Origin: Fictibacillus nanhaiensis
GTDB lineage: Bacteria > Bacillota > Bacilli > Bacillales > Fictibacillaceae
Length of the DNA stretch: 64,000 nt
Assembly: GCF_023715445.1 (NCBI RefSeq)
Contig: NZ_JAMBOD010000001.1
Location: 1,240,001 to 1,304,000, forward strand
Direction: 5' to 3'
A program made the translations under genes and the position numbers. Each line of letters starts with the position of its first letter. Position 1 is the stretch's first letter. A model generated the notes under the pieces. The model was not told the origin of the DNA, did not search any database, and saw only the letters and a program-made list of their open reading frames with translations. Below are positions 25,849-37,764 of the stretch, in pieces.

Positions 25849-26691
25849 TTAAAACAAGTCCAACTGCCTTGGAGCTAGAAAATCATACTGAATGTCTAAG
25901 AGGTCAATCATTTGCTTTGCGTTATCGGCTGCGTCTCCACCAGAATTGTTATTAAACAAGATTGTAAGATTTTGTGTTTGGGCAGCTAACATCTGAATCC
26001 GTTCTTTCCACTCCAATAGTTCTGATTGATTATAACGATACAGGTAGCGGACTTCTCTCCAGTTGGGCTGTCCTGAATTATTCCATCCGTAAACGTTTCT
26101 GCCATGCATACGTACGAGTGTCTTTTCTTCAGTTGTATACATGACGATTGGAATGGATCCATTGCCTGCCTGCGGTTCGTCGCATACAGTGTGAATCCAG
26201 CCTTCTTCATCAATGAAACGCAACGTTTTCTCTCTCATTTCTTCCCTAAACCATGTTTGATTACGGAACTCTAAAGCGAGTGGGATATCACCCATCAATT
26301 CTTTTGCGTATCGAAGGATCTGAACATTTTCTTTTTTGCAGTCAAACCATGGCGGATATTGAAAGAGAACCATTTCTAGTTTTCCAGAAGAGATGACGGG
26401 CTGAATAGATTGTATAAAGGCTTCGAACATTTGTTTAACAGAATCAAAAGGCACTTTTCCTCTTGAGTGGCCAGTCATCCCTTGATAGGCTTTTACAACA
26501 AAAGAAAAATCTTTTGTTGTTGACGAAACCCATCTTTCATAGTTCTTAACGGGTTGAACGGCATAAAAGGAAGAATCAACCTCTACAACGGGAAAATGAC
26601 CGCTGTATACTTCCAGTTTATCTTTTGGGGAAGTTCCGTCCGGGTAAAGTGAATCATGGTCTCCCCACCCTGTAACACCTATTCGAATCAT
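25849..26691 (-). CDS. yunF: DUF72 family protein (YunF-like)
   Basis: 280-residue TIM-barrel-like DUF72 protein of unknown function. It begins IRIGVTGWGDHDSLYP and carries the family segments VVEVDSSFYAVQP, FSFVVKAYQGMTGH, LVRMHGRNVYGW and RYLYRYNQSELLEW plus a C-terminal LFNNNSGGDAADNA. The ATG at 26691 has AGGTGA 9 bases upstream. The nitroreductase gene ends 27 bases away on the same strand, so co-transcription is possible. Confidence 0.9.
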   Translation of the reverse strand: MIRIGVTGWGDHDSLYPDGTSPKDKLEVYSGHFPVVEVDSSFYAVQPVKNYERWVSSTTKDFSFVVKAYQGMTGHSRGKVPFDSVKQMFEAFIQSIQPVISSGKLEMVLFQYPPWFDCKKENVQILRYAKELMGDIPLALEFRNQTWFREEMREKTLRFIDEEGWIHTVCDEPQAGNGSIPIVMYTTEEKTLVRMHGRNVYGWNNSGQPNWREVRYLYRYNQSELLEWKERIQMLAAQTQNLTILFNNNSGGDAADNAKQMIDLLDIQYDFLAPRQLDLF

Positions 26692-26718
26692 TCTTTAAAC
26701 TCACCTGCCTGTAAGTTT

Positions 26719-27465
26719 TTATGTTTTGTTTAAACCTTTCTCACGTACGAATTCTTTCATATATGTACGTTTCGGGGACGCCATTGAGGCTGTAATCTGA
26801 GTCACCCAGCCTTCCGTGCGTTTACCTCCAGTACGTTTTGTATAATATTCAGACGTTTCTTTTTCATATTGTTTTAAAAGATTTTCAGTCTCTTCTTTCT
26901 TCTTATAACCGTTTTTATGAAAAACAGCTGGAAGTGGTAAACGAGGTTTCTTGCCAGGTTCTGCGTCTGGATAACCGATTGCCATGCCGAAGAGCGGAAG
27001 CACATATTCAGGACAGTAAAGCAACTCTGAAACTTCTTTCAGGTTGTTTCGGATTCCGCCTATATAAACGATTCCCAGCCCAAGAGATTCAGCTGCAATC
27101 GCCATATTTTGCGCAGCAAGAGAAGCATCGACTGTTCCTACAATGAACGCTTCTGTTGATTGGATAGTATCATTTATATTTTTGTCCATTATATTGGCAG
27201 CAATCGTATGACGGTTATAATCCATACAAAAAACAAAGAAATAACCATTGTCCGCTACATAAGACTGGTTTCCTGCAAGCTCTGCGAGCTTTAGTTTCTT
27301 TCCCTGATCTTCAACTCCAATAATGGTACAAACCTGCTGATAGCTTGATGTTGAGGCAGACTGTGCACATTCTACCAGTGTTGTGATCGTTTCTTCACTT
27401 AGAGGTTTATTTTTAAATTTACGAATGGATTTGTGAGCTAAAATTGTCTCTATCACTTTATTCAT
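26719..27465 (-). CDS. NADPH-dependent nitroreductase/FMN reductase (NfrA family)
   Basis: 248-residue flavoprotein of the oxygen-insensitive nitroreductase type. FMN contacts are expected at the N-terminal HKSIRKFKNKPL and at SASTSSYQQVCTIIG. The central ESLGLGIVYIGGIRNN and PLFGMAIGYPDAEPGKKPRLPLPAVFH fit NfrA1/NfrA2. The physiological electron acceptor is not predictable. GGAGC lies upstream of the start. Confidence 0.9.
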   Translation of the reverse strand: MNKVIETILAHKSIRKFKNKPLSEETITTLVECAQSASTSSYQQVCTIIGVEDQGKKLKLAELAGNQSYVADNGYFFVFCMDYNRHTIAANIMDKNINDTIQSTEAFIVGTVDASLAAQNMAIAAESLGLGIVYIGGIRNNLKEVSELLYCPEYVLPLFGMAIGYPDAEPGKKPRLPLPAVFHKNGYKKKEETENLLKQYEKETSEYYTKRTGGKRTEGWVTQITASMASPKRTYMKEFVREKGLNKT

Positions 27466-27658
27466 GCTGGAAGCTCCTTTATAAAATAGTGATTGTTGAC
27501 TGCATTATATACTTTTTAAAAGCAAAAAAGCGAACCCAAAGGAATTTCAAACAGGTATGAATCATTGGTTTATACTAGAATCCCTTATAGCAATTTTATT
27601 ATATGTAAATCTATCTCCCCAAAAACAGCAGTAAAAGTTCAACTAACCTATTAAACGT

Positions 27659-27689
27659 AAAGAAGCAGCCAATTTCACGCTGCTTCTTT
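27659..27689. terminator. Perfect 11-bp stem terminator after the ybaK-like gene
   Basis: AAAGAAGCAGC and GCTGCTTCTTT pair around CAATTTCAC. It lies in the gap after the minus-strand YbaK-like gene. The rest of 27466-27752 shows no gene. Confidence 0.8.
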
Positions 27690-27752
27690 CTAATCTGGAC
27701 ATAATAGACTAGTAATGATTTAGTAACGTTTTTTCTGAAATTAAGTATATAT

Positions 27753-28271
27753 TCAAGAATTTTCGATGTTTACAGTTACTGCTTCAATAAACGTAGGTTC
27801 TTCCCACCCTTTGCAAACATTTATCCACTCTTTAGCCATTGAATATTGAAATAATTCATCACAGGTCAGTTCTATGGCAGAGTTTCTTGTTCCACAAGCG
27901 GGAAAAACTGTATTGAATCGTTTCATAGAGACATCTAGATAGATGTCCATTTCGTTTTCCAATCCGAAAGGGCAAACTCCACCAATCACATGTCCGGTTT
28001 GTTCTAACACTTCATCAGGCGTAAGCATACGCGCCTTAAATCCAAATACTTGACGAAATTTCTTGTTATCGATTTTGGCATCACCTGCAGTAACAATCAA
28101 GATGCCTTTATCCCCTTCTCCCCTGAAGGATAACGTCTTCGCAATTCGTGCAGGAATAACACCAATTGTTTCAGCAGCCTGCTCGACCGTAGCACTTAAT
28201 GTCTCATACTCTTTCACATCACCTTCCCGATTCCATTGTTTAAAATGAGCTAATACACTTTCTAATGACAT
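27753..28271 (-). CDS. YbaK/EbsC-family aminoacyl-tRNA deacylase
   Basis: 172-residue stand-alone editing domain expected to hydrolyse mischarged tRNA (Cys-tRNAPro in characterised relatives). The ARIAKTLSFRG segment carries the conserved Lys. Other family marks are GDAKIDNKKFRQVFG, TGHVIGGVCPFGLE and YLDVSMKRFNTVFPACGTRNSAIEL. Start at the ATG at 28271 (MSLESVLAHF), which has GGAAGG 9 bases upstream. An earlier ATG overlaps that site. Confidence 0.87.
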   Translation of the reverse strand: MSLESVLAHFKQWNREGDVKEYETLSATVEQAAETIGVIPARIAKTLSFRGEGDKGILIVTAGDAKIDNKKFRQVFGFKARMLTPDEVLEQTGHVIGGVCPFGLENEMDIYLDVSMKRFNTVFPACGTRNSAIELTCDELFQYSMAKEWINVCKGWEEPTFIEAVTVNIENS

Positions 28272-28334
28272 CTTATACATCCTTCCCTTCACGATACTAT
28301 ATCAAATGGCACATGCTTTCATACAAGACCAACA

Positions 28335-29522
28335 TTATTTTTGAAGGCTTATTTCCTTATATTCTTTTGAGTAGGCAATCTTAAATAGTCTTAGGTAGTC
28401 CTCTTTTGTTATTTCCCTTGCATTACTTGATGTTGAACCATTCAAATACGACGATTCGGCAAGATAATTGAAGTCGTACTCGCTGACTTCTGCTAAAGAG
28501 GAGAACGTTGGGATGGAGAGATCGGCTGCCAGTAGCTTCATTTCCGCTACAAGGCGAGTAGTTGCATCTTGATCAGAATCGTTTGGAGAAGCAATACCGA
28601 TCGTCCTCGCAATCGTTGCATGTTTTTTAAGATCTGCTCCTGCATTGTATTCAACCATATATGGCAGGAACATCGAATTTGCTATCCCATGTGGCGTATC
28701 ATATAATCCACCGATTGCTTCAGCCATGCAATGAACGGATGCAACATCTGCATGGGAGAAAGCCATGCCTGCAAGGGTGGATCCTACCATCATGTTGTAA
28801 CGGGCTTCTTGATTATTCCCATCATTTACGGCAGTTCTTAAATAAGGATAGATATGCTTCATTGCCTGTAGTGCCAGACCGTCTGAAATGGGATTTGAAA
28901 GCTTACAAGTATAGGCCTCTATTGCATGCACCAAGGCGTCCATTCCTGTAGATGCAGTTAAGTTGGGAGGTAATCCATACGTAAGCTCGGGGTCCACAAT
29001 CGCTAAAGCTGGGGCAATATGAACATCCTTGATAGTAAATTTAATCTTTTTTGCTGTATCTGTAATAACCGATGAACGTGTCACTTCTGCACCTGTTCCA
29101 GCTGTAGTCGGAACAACAGCAATAGGAGTTACTTTTTCAGGAACGTTATTTCGCCCAGCATAATCCTGTGGTTCACCGCCAAGACACTGTAAAATCGCAA
29201 TCGCCTTCGCTGAATCAATAACTGATCCTCCGCCTAAAGCCAATATCGCATCCGCACGAAATTCTCTTGCTGCTTCCCCGCCAGCTTTACAATCAACATC
29301 CCGTGGATTTGGCCTTACCTGATTAAACATGCGGGTTTCAAAACCTTGCCGTTGCAGCATTTGTATAGCTTCTATTACAAATCCAGTTTGCTCGATTCCA
29401 GGGTCTGTTACGATAAAGATTCGAGTTCCCTTTATGAATTCTTTTAGGTATAACCCGGTTTTTTGAAATTCACCGTTTCCAGCTCTGATAATGGTTGGCA
29501 GATTAAATTCGACGTGTTTCAT
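28335..29522 (-). CDS. Iron-containing alcohol dehydrogenase (group III)
   Basis: NAD(P)-dependent dehydrogenase; substrate unknown. About 395 residues. The dinucleotide region includes IFIVTDPGIEQTG and ALGGGSVIDSAKAIA. Metal ligands are expected in TGMDALVHAIEAY (Asp, His), VHCMAEAIGGLYDTPHGIANS (His) and nearby. The ATG at 29522 (MKHVEFNLPTIIR) has AAAGGAG 8 bases upstream. It stands alone between ybaK and a gene-poor stretch. Confidence 0.9.
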   Translation of the reverse strand: MKHVEFNLPTIIRAGNGEFQKTGLYLKEFIKGTRIFIVTDPGIEQTGFVIEAIQMLQRQGFETRMFNQVRPNPRDVDCKAGGEAAREFRADAILALGGGSVIDSAKAIAILQCLGGEPQDYAGRNNVPEKVTPIAVVPTTAGTGAEVTRSSVITDTAKKIKFTIKDVHIAPALAIVDPELTYGLPPNLTASTGMDALVHAIEAYTCKLSNPISDGLALQAMKHIYPYLRTAVNDGNNQEARYNMMVGSTLAGMAFSHADVASVHCMAEAIGGLYDTPHGIANSMFLPYMVEYNAGADLKKHATIARTIGIASPNDSDQDATTRLVAEMKLLAADLSIPTFSSLAEVSEYDFNYLAESSYLNGSTSSNAREITKEDYLRLFKIAYSKEYKEISLQK

Positions 29523-29689
29523 GAACATAACTCCTTTCCATTTCTTTTCATTATCATAATAGAAAAGAAAGATCATTCATACTAAATTGTCTTAATCTTA
29601 TAAAAACAAATCATATATTTTAACAACATATAATCTCATAACTAACGCCTTATTATTAAATGATTACTTCTTTTTTAATATCGATAGTG

Positions 29690-29820
29690 GTAAACTAGTC
29701 AAGCGATGAGCTAATTTGCATAAGACGAGATTGACGCGCCTTTTGGCAATGCACTATGTAGAGTGCTGTCTCTCGCCGCAAAACGCATAAAAAGACGTCC
29801 TATTTGGGCGTCTTTTTTCT
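29690..29820 (+). ncRNA. Candidate small structured RNA with terminator
   Basis: A structured non-coding stretch ends in a strong terminator (AAAAAGACG paired with CGTCTTTTTT, 29791-29816). Before it, GCACT and AGTGC pair within a GGC...GCC outer stem (29747-29777). No good promoter is visible and I recognise no known RNA family, so this may simply be a terminator with a leader remnant. Confidence 0.35.
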
Positions 29821-29983
29821 ATAGTCCACCTCTCTAAGGACAAACAGACTTGCCCAAGGCTGGATCATTGATAAAACCATTCAAAACGACTTACTTGTCT
29901 TTCCCCAGTTATAATAAATTTTGCCGAAGCTTTATTCACCTATAAATTTATCTTTTTGTCCTCTGTTTATGGTATTAGACACC

Positions 29984-30250
29984 TCAAAACGTTAAAAGAC
30001 CACCAATGACCCCACCAAGTATTGAAGCAGTAAGACCTATAATATTTCTCTTTACTATCCAATATTTGGTTCCGATATAGGCTTAAAGAGTACAAAATTA
30101 CGCCGCTAATAATGGATTTTATGGAGTCTCCATACGATGCGTCTAGTTGGAAATCTTCAGGTCCATTACTATTACTCCACCTTGTATTTAGTGTTTGTAG
30201 AGAAGAATTAAAGGTGTTAATAGGAAAAGCACATCATCATGTTTATTATC
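29984..30250 (-). pseudogene. Decayed membrane-protein gene remnant
   Basis: On the minus strand three coding-looking pieces lie in different frames. The first is LFLLTPLILLYKH. The second is NTRWSNSNGPEDFQLDASYG continuing into KSIISGVILYSL. The third is GTKYWIVKRNIIGLTASILG, ending in GGVIGGLLTF and a TGA at 29986-29984. Hydrophobic segments with Gly-rich turns suggest a membrane protein broken by frameshifts. No start or ribosome site remains. The family is unknown. Confidence 0.45.
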
Positions 30251-30333
30251 TTTAAATAACGGTTACATTCTCTGTACAGTTGATAAATAGTATAGTTTGT
30301 CAGCTGATCTAACCCTTAAAGGAGGAATTTTTA

Positions 30334-30600
30334 ATGGCTAGAGAAAATCAAGGAAAAATGAGTCGAGAAGAAGCCGGTCGTAAAGGCGGTGAAGCTACTT
30401 CCAATAACCATGATAAGGAGTTTTATCAAGAAATCGGTGAAAAAGGCGGTGAAGCTACCTCCAAAAACCATGATAAAGAATTTTATCAAGAGATCGGTGA
30501 AAAAGGTGGAGAAGCTACTTCCAAAAACCATGATAAAGAATTTTATCAAGAAATCGGTGAAAAAGGCGGAAATGCAAGAAACAACAATAATAATGGGTAA
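30334..30600 (+). CDS. KGG-repeat stress protein (GsiB-like hydrophilin)
   Basis: 88 very hydrophilic residues made of near-identical roughly 20-residue repeats, each with a KGGEATS motif and DKEFYQEIGE. This is the KGG/group-1 LEA-like pattern of GsiB, a general-stress and dehydration protein in B. subtilis. AAAGGAGG lies 9 bases before the ATG. The DNA repeats are almost identical, so recent expansion is likely. A SigB promoter could not be identified with confidence. A related gene lies at 47136. Confidence 0.9.
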   Translation: MARENQGKMSREEAGRKGGEATSNNHDKEFYQEIGEKGGEATSKNHDKEFYQEIGEKGGEATSKNHDKEFYQEIGEKGGNARNNNNNG

Positions 30601-30604
30601 AAAC

Positions 30605-30638
30605 TAAAAAAACTCGGCTTTAATGGCCGAGTTTTTTT
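30605..30638 (+). terminator. Intrinsic terminator after the KGG gene
   Basis: AAAAAACTCGGC pairs with GCCGAGTTTTTTT around a 7-base loop, right after the stop codon. Confidence 0.9.
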
Positions 30639-30731
30639 AAATACCTAAAACACCGTTTACTACCTTCTTCGAGTAAGATAGCAAATTTAGTAAACGCACT
30701 GGTTGTTAAATATTATAACATTTACCGGACG

Positions 30732-31183
30732 TCATGCTGGAAATCCCTTACTATAATAAGGTTCAAGAGAGTGGTGCATGAGGAGTTCAAACAACTCCAT
30801 ATTGTCTGGCAAAATAAGCCTATCACCAAGTAATTGCCTAGCTTTTTCCCAGGCATTTGTCTCTGCACGTAATTCAATTCTTTTTCTTAGAAAAGCTTCT
30901 TTTATGGTATCTAATTGTTCGCAGATATCTAAAAGAGTATCATCCATGGCATGACCCAATTCATGAGCAAATACAATAGCTGCATGTAATTCAAATGGCT
31001 TTAATGATTTATACAAAAAAAGCACTGATTCTCTAATCCTTTTATATAAAGCGTGATCTTTTTTTCTTTTGGATTATAAACCCCCCCTGCTAATGGTCGG
31101 GTTTCTGAATTATTTTTAAATTCAATTTCTATATCGAGAGAAGATTCCTTTATAATTTCTTCTACTATTTTTATAAAAAACAC
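30732..31183 (-). pseudogene. Frameshifted zinc metallopeptidase-like gene (HExxH)
   Basis: Two overlapping minus-strand frames join into one plausible protein. The first ends NPKEKKITLYIKG near 31045; the second continues RESVLFLYKSLKPFELHAA. The zinc motif HELGH follows at about 30962, inside AIVFAHELGHAMD. A one-base loss around 31040 in a stretch with A and G runs explains the break. HELGH with an N-terminal small domain resembles ImmA/IrrE-type peptidases, but this is a weak guess. The upstream start (GTG 31183) lacks a clean ribosome site, so the 5' end may be lost too. Confidence 0.6.
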
Positions 31184-31301
31184 CTACCTGATTAAATTTC
31201 TCCGAACTGCAATCATAACAAAAAATTACAACGAATTCACTCTAATAAAATGAGAGATTTTTAATAATCTGGAAGAAATGCACCCTGTTTGTGGAAGAAT
31301 A

Positions 31302-31688
31302 TTATTGAATTACAATTTCTTCTGCAAAACATATACGAGGTGAAAAATCTTTACACATCTTAGAAAAGTTAGCTTTTAATCTAACATCCTTTTTAAAATC
31401 CTCAAAAATAAAAGCCCCCTTTTTATCAGTAATTTTTGTGTTACCATCAATTGTTACCCACATTTGTTCTTCATCTTCTTGTATATGTTTAGTTAATGTT
31501 AGTAAAACTCTTTTATGATCTTTATTTACTTCTGAAACGACCCCAGATATATCATAATTTTCATTGGAAGCTTTTTTTGTTGCTACTTCGTTTGGTTTTG
31601 TAACATAGTCTGGACCTTCATGACTTTGTTGACAACCAAATAATACAATGACTAAAAGTACAGACAAAGTAATGCTTATATTTTTCAA
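31302..31688 (-). CDS. Small lipoprotein, unknown (possibly DUF3221-like)
   Basis: 128 residues from the TTG at 31688 (AAGGAG 10 bases upstream). The signal peptide ends with the lipobox LFGC at about residue 19, followed by QQSHEGPDY. The mature part (YDISGVVSEVNKDHKRVLLTL...WVTIDGNTKITDKKGAFIFEDF) looks like a small beta-barrel domain and resembles DUF3221 lipoproteins of Bacillus. A single gene in the accessory stretch, surrounded by decayed genes. Confidence 0.7.
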   Translation of the reverse strand: MKNISITLSVLLVIVLFGCQQSHEGPDYVTKPNEVATKKASNENYDISGVVSEVNKDHKRVLLTLTKHIQEDEEQMWVTIDGNTKITDKKGAFIFEDFKKDVRLKANFSKMCKDFSPRICFAEEIVIQ

Positions 31689-31790
31689 CCCTATCACACT
31701 CCTTATATGATTTAGACGAATTGTTTTAGTTTATTGTCACATTAATTAGCTGCCTTTAAAGTCATCTAAAAAGTGCATTTCTCCTTGTTG

Positions 31791-31820
31791 GGGTAGTACC
31801 AGCGAAGCCTGTCACTACCC
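31791..31820. repeat. Hairpin GGGTAGT/ACTACCC
   Basis: A 7-bp inverted repeat with a 16-base loop in the non-coding gap between the lipoprotein gene and the gene at 32281. No T-run follows, so it is not a normal terminator. Confidence 0.4.
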
Positions 31821-31878
31821 GCAATAAGGAAATGTCAAGATTACAATAAGTATTTAATTTTCATACTTCAAACACACA

Positions 31879-31906
31879 TACCCCCATCCTGTTTTAGATG
31901 GGGGTA
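31879..31906. repeat. GC-rich 10-bp inverted repeat
   Basis: TACCCCCATC and GATGGGGGTA pair perfectly around an 8-base loop. Neither strand has a T-run after it, so it could be an end structure of a lost element or a protein site. The remaining gap of 31689-32008 shows no gene. Confidence 0.5.
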
Positions 31907-32008
31907 AAATAAAGTTGTTATATTTTTTATAAAGGATGCCTTAACAATAAAGTCGTTTAAAATCTAAGTTTTATTCCACAATCGCGCCCAATAGTTGAAG
32001 AAGAAAAA

Positions 32009-32281
32009 TCAAACATTCTTTTCAATTTCTTCAAGTTTTTTTAGAAAATTATATACTACTTCTAATCCGTATTGACGATAATTACTTTCTGATTTTGTAA
32101 AAATAATCTCTTCCAAATCATTATCTATTTTGAGTAGAAGCCCATCAATGTTATGTATATCAGGTTCTGGTGTAATGACTCTTGATAGTCGCCCCTGAAA
32201 TTTTTGCAAATCAAAATCTTCATTTTCAAATCGTGTACATATCGCTTTTATTTCAGTTTTTAATTTATATATTTCACTCAT
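32009..32281 (-). CDS. Small hypothetical protein resembling orphan immunity proteins
   Basis: 90-residue acidic helical protein (MSEIYKLKTEIKAIC, FENEDFDLQKFQGRLSRVI, LLLKIDNDLEEIIFTKSESNYRQYGLEVV). The pattern recalls small Bacillus proteins found beside polymorphic-toxin genes, which is why an orphan immunity role is possible. No toxin is present here. The ATG at 32281 has AAAGGA 8 bases upstream. The function call is tentative. Confidence 0.6.
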   Translation of the reverse strand: MSEIYKLKTEIKAICTRFENEDFDLQKFQGRLSRVITPEPDIHNIDGLLLKIDNDLEEIIFTKSESNYRQYGLEVVYNFLKKLEEIEKNV

Positions 32282-32474
32282 TTTATCATTCCTTTTTATC
32301 AACATTCCTGCTACGATTGTTCAATAATTTCCATAAAGAGGGCGTTAATCCTTCTTGGATCAACGCACCCTTTTGTGGAAGATTCAATCTTAACGACACG
32401 ATCACCAGGCAAACTGAATTAGACTGCCGTGCTTTTATTGTACTAACGTAATCCGGTTAGCGTAATCTACTTTA

Positions 32475-33050
32475 TCATCTAACCGTCTGGTAAACGAGGC
32501 CTATGGCTCCAGAATCAAATGTCTTGTTTTCGATAAGTTTAAGATTGATTTTTTCCTTGAGACCTTGGAATAACGGCAACCCACTGACAATCAATACGGG
32601 TGAAACCGTAATTTTATACTCATCTATTAAATCAAGCTGCATAAGGTAGTGTGCGAACCTAGGACTGCCGAGGATGACCATATCCTTGCCTGGCTGCTGT
32701 TTGAGGTTCTTGATCTCTTCCTCGACATCTCCTTTCACCAGTCTGGAATTGTTCCATTCGACCTTCTCCAGCGTCGTGGAAAAAACGATTTTGGAGGTCT
32801 TCTCGATCCACTCGGCATGATTGCGTTCATGCTGCGATGCTGATGGGTTCGAAGGCACAGATGGCCAGTAATTGTGCATCATCTGATAAGTCCTACGTCC
32901 CCAAATAACAGTGTCGGCAGTACTCAGAATTTCTTTCGCGTGTTTCTCCAATTCAGCATCGTAGGAAACCCAGCCGATGTCCATTTCACCGTTCGGCCCT
33001 TCTACAAAACCGTCAAGCGATGAGTGCAGAAATAGAACGAGCTTTCTCAT
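32475..33050 (-). CDS. RibD C-terminal/dihydrofolate reductase-like family protein
   Basis: 191-residue protein with the RibD-C/DHFR-like fold. It has MRKLVLFLHSSLDGFVEGPNG at the start, ADTVIWGRRTYQMM in the NADPH-binding part and DMVILGSPRFAHYLMQLDLIDEYKI near the C-terminus. Members (YwjB, YyaP type) are predicted reductases with unknown substrates. The ATG at 33050 has AAAGGAG 8 bases upstream. Possibly part of a transferred accessory segment. Confidence 0.85.
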   Translation of the reverse strand: MRKLVLFLHSSLDGFVEGPNGEMDIGWVSYDAELEKHAKEILSTADTVIWGRRTYQMMHNYWPSVPSNPSASQHERNHAEWIEKTSKIVFSTTLEKVEWNNSRLVKGDVEEEIKNLKQQPGKDMVILGSPRFAHYLMQLDLIDEYKITVSPVLIVSGLPLFQGLKEKINLKLIENKTFDSGAIGLVYQTVR

Positions 33051-33301
33051 TTTCAGTTCTCCTTTGTTCATAATATATTGAATTAGATATTGAAGAGGGT
33101 GCATATGACGTTCTTTATGATTTGGGTTGCTTTCACCATATTGCTCCTCACCTTGAACTACATAAGTCTAATTCTCTAATTAACTGAAATATCCTGTGTC
33201 GGTTATTCCACAATCTGGCCCGTTTGTTGAATAAAACATAAAAAGTCTCATATTTGAATTTGAATCGGCACGAAATCGGCACGTGACTAATTTAGACATA
33301 A

Positions 33302-33338
33302 AAAAGCCTTGGTATATTCCTTATATACCAAGGCTTTT
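33302..33338. terminator. Terminator of the suf operon
   Basis: AAAAGCCTTGGTATA and TATACCAAGGCTTTT are a perfect 15-base inverted repeat with a 7-base loop. On the minus strand it follows the sufB stop by 6 bases and ends in a T-run. Confidence 0.92.
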
Positions 33339-33344
33339 CAGACA

Positions 33345-34742
33345 TTATCCGATTGAACCTTCCATCTCGAACTTGATCAGACGGTTCATTTCAACTGCAT
33401 ATTCCATAGGAAGCTCTTTTGTAAATGGCTCGATAAAGCCCATTACGATCATTTCTGTTGCTTCCTGTTCAGATACACCACGGCTCATGAGGTAGAATAA
33501 CTGGTCTTCAGAAACTTTAGAAACCGTTGCTTCATGCTCAAGCGTAATGTTGTTGTTCAGGATTTCATTATACGGAATCGTATCTGATGTGGATTGGTTA
33601 TCCATGATTAGTGTATCACACTTAATGTTGGATTTTGATCCATCAGATTTACGCCCGAAGTGAGAAATACCACGGTATGTTACTTTACCGCCGTGCTTGG
33701 AGATAGACTTGGATACGATGGTAGAAGAACAATCTGGTGCAAGGTGAAGAACTTTTGCTCCTGCATCCTGATGCTGTCCTTTACCTGCGATCGCGATAGA
33801 AAGAATGGTACCTTTCGCGCCGCGGCCTTTCATGATAACAGCCGGATACTTCATTGTTAAACGAGATCCGATGTTACCGTCTACCCATTCCATCGTTGCG
33901 TTTTCTTCTGCAACTGCACGTTTCGTAACGAGGTTATAGATGTTATTCGCCCAGTTTTGAATCGTTGTGTAACGCGCATAAGCGTTTTTCTTAACGATGA
34001 TTTCTACAACCGCACTATGAAGTGAATTTGTAGAATAAACCGGTGCTGTACAGCCTTCGACATAGTGTACTGAGCTGTCTTCATCCGCAATTATAAGCGT
34101 ACGTTCGAACTGACCCATATTTTCAGAGTTGATTCGGAAATAAGCTTGAAGCGGAGTATCGCATTTTACGCCTTTTGGTACGTAGATGAAAGATCCACCA
34201 GACCATACTGCTGAGTTCAATGCTGCGAACTTATTATCAGTTGGCGGAATAATCGTTCCAAAGTACTCTCGGAAGATTTCTTCGTGCTCTCTTAAAGCTG
34301 TATCTGTATCAGTGAATAGAATACCTAGATCTGAAAGGTCTTCTTTCATGTTGTGGTAAACAACTTCTGATTCATACTGAGCAGATACACCTGCAAGATA
34401 TTTTTGTTCCGCTTCTGGAATTCCAAGTTTATCAAAGGTAGCCTTAATTTCTGCAGGCACCTCATCCCAAGACTTCTCAGATTTCTCAGATGGCTTAACA
34501 TAATACGTAATGTCATCAAAGTTCAAATCTTTCATGTCTCCGCCCCACTGAGGCATAGGCATCTTATAGAACTGTTCTAATGACTTCAAACGGAAATCAA
34601 GCATCCATTGAGGTTCACTCTTCATGCGTGAGATCTCTTCAACGATTTCTTTTGTTAATCCACGCTTTGATCTGAAAATGGATACATCTTTATCTCTAAA
34701 ACCATATTTATATTCGCCGATATCCGGCATTTTCTTAGCCAT
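33345..34742 (-). CDS. sufB: Fe-S cluster assembly scaffold SufB
   Basis: Scaffold of the SufBC2D complex on which Fe-S clusters are built. 465 residues, normal length. Beta-helix core segments include [38 protein letters not shown], the Cys in [39 protein letters not shown] and the C-terminal [23 protein letters not shown]. It is the last gene of sufCDSUB and ends at a strong terminator. GGAGG precedes the ATG. Confidence 0.97.
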   Translation of the reverse strand: MAKKMPDIGEYKYGFRDKDVSIFRSKRGLTKEIVEEISRMKSEPQWMLDFRLKSLEQFYKMPMPQWGGDMKDLNFDDITYYVKPSEKSEKSWDEVPAEIKATFDKLGIPEAEQKYLAGVSAQYESEVVYHNMKEDLSDLGILFTDTDTALREHEEIFREYFGTIIPPTDNKFAALNSAVWSGGSFIYVPKGVKCDTPLQAYFRINSENMGQFERTLIIADEDSSVHYVEGCTAPVYSTNSLHSAVVEIIVKKNAYARYTTIQNWANNIYNLVTKRAVAEENATMEWVDGNIGSRLTMKYPAVIMKGRGAKGTILSIAIAGKGQHQDAGAKVLHLAPDCSSTIVSKSISKHGGKVTYRGISHFGRKSDGSKSNIKCDTLIMDNQSTSDTIPYNEILNNNITLEHEATVSKVSEDQLFYLMSRGVSEQEATEMIVMGFIEPFTKELPMEYAVEMNRLIKFEMEGSIG

Positions 34743-34794
34743 TGCAGAATCCCTCCTTACTGGATTGGCACTCTTTACTCATATTAACAGGAAC

Positions 34795-37745
<2,951 letters not shown>

Positions 37746-37764
37746 GTATAGTCCCCCTTATTGC

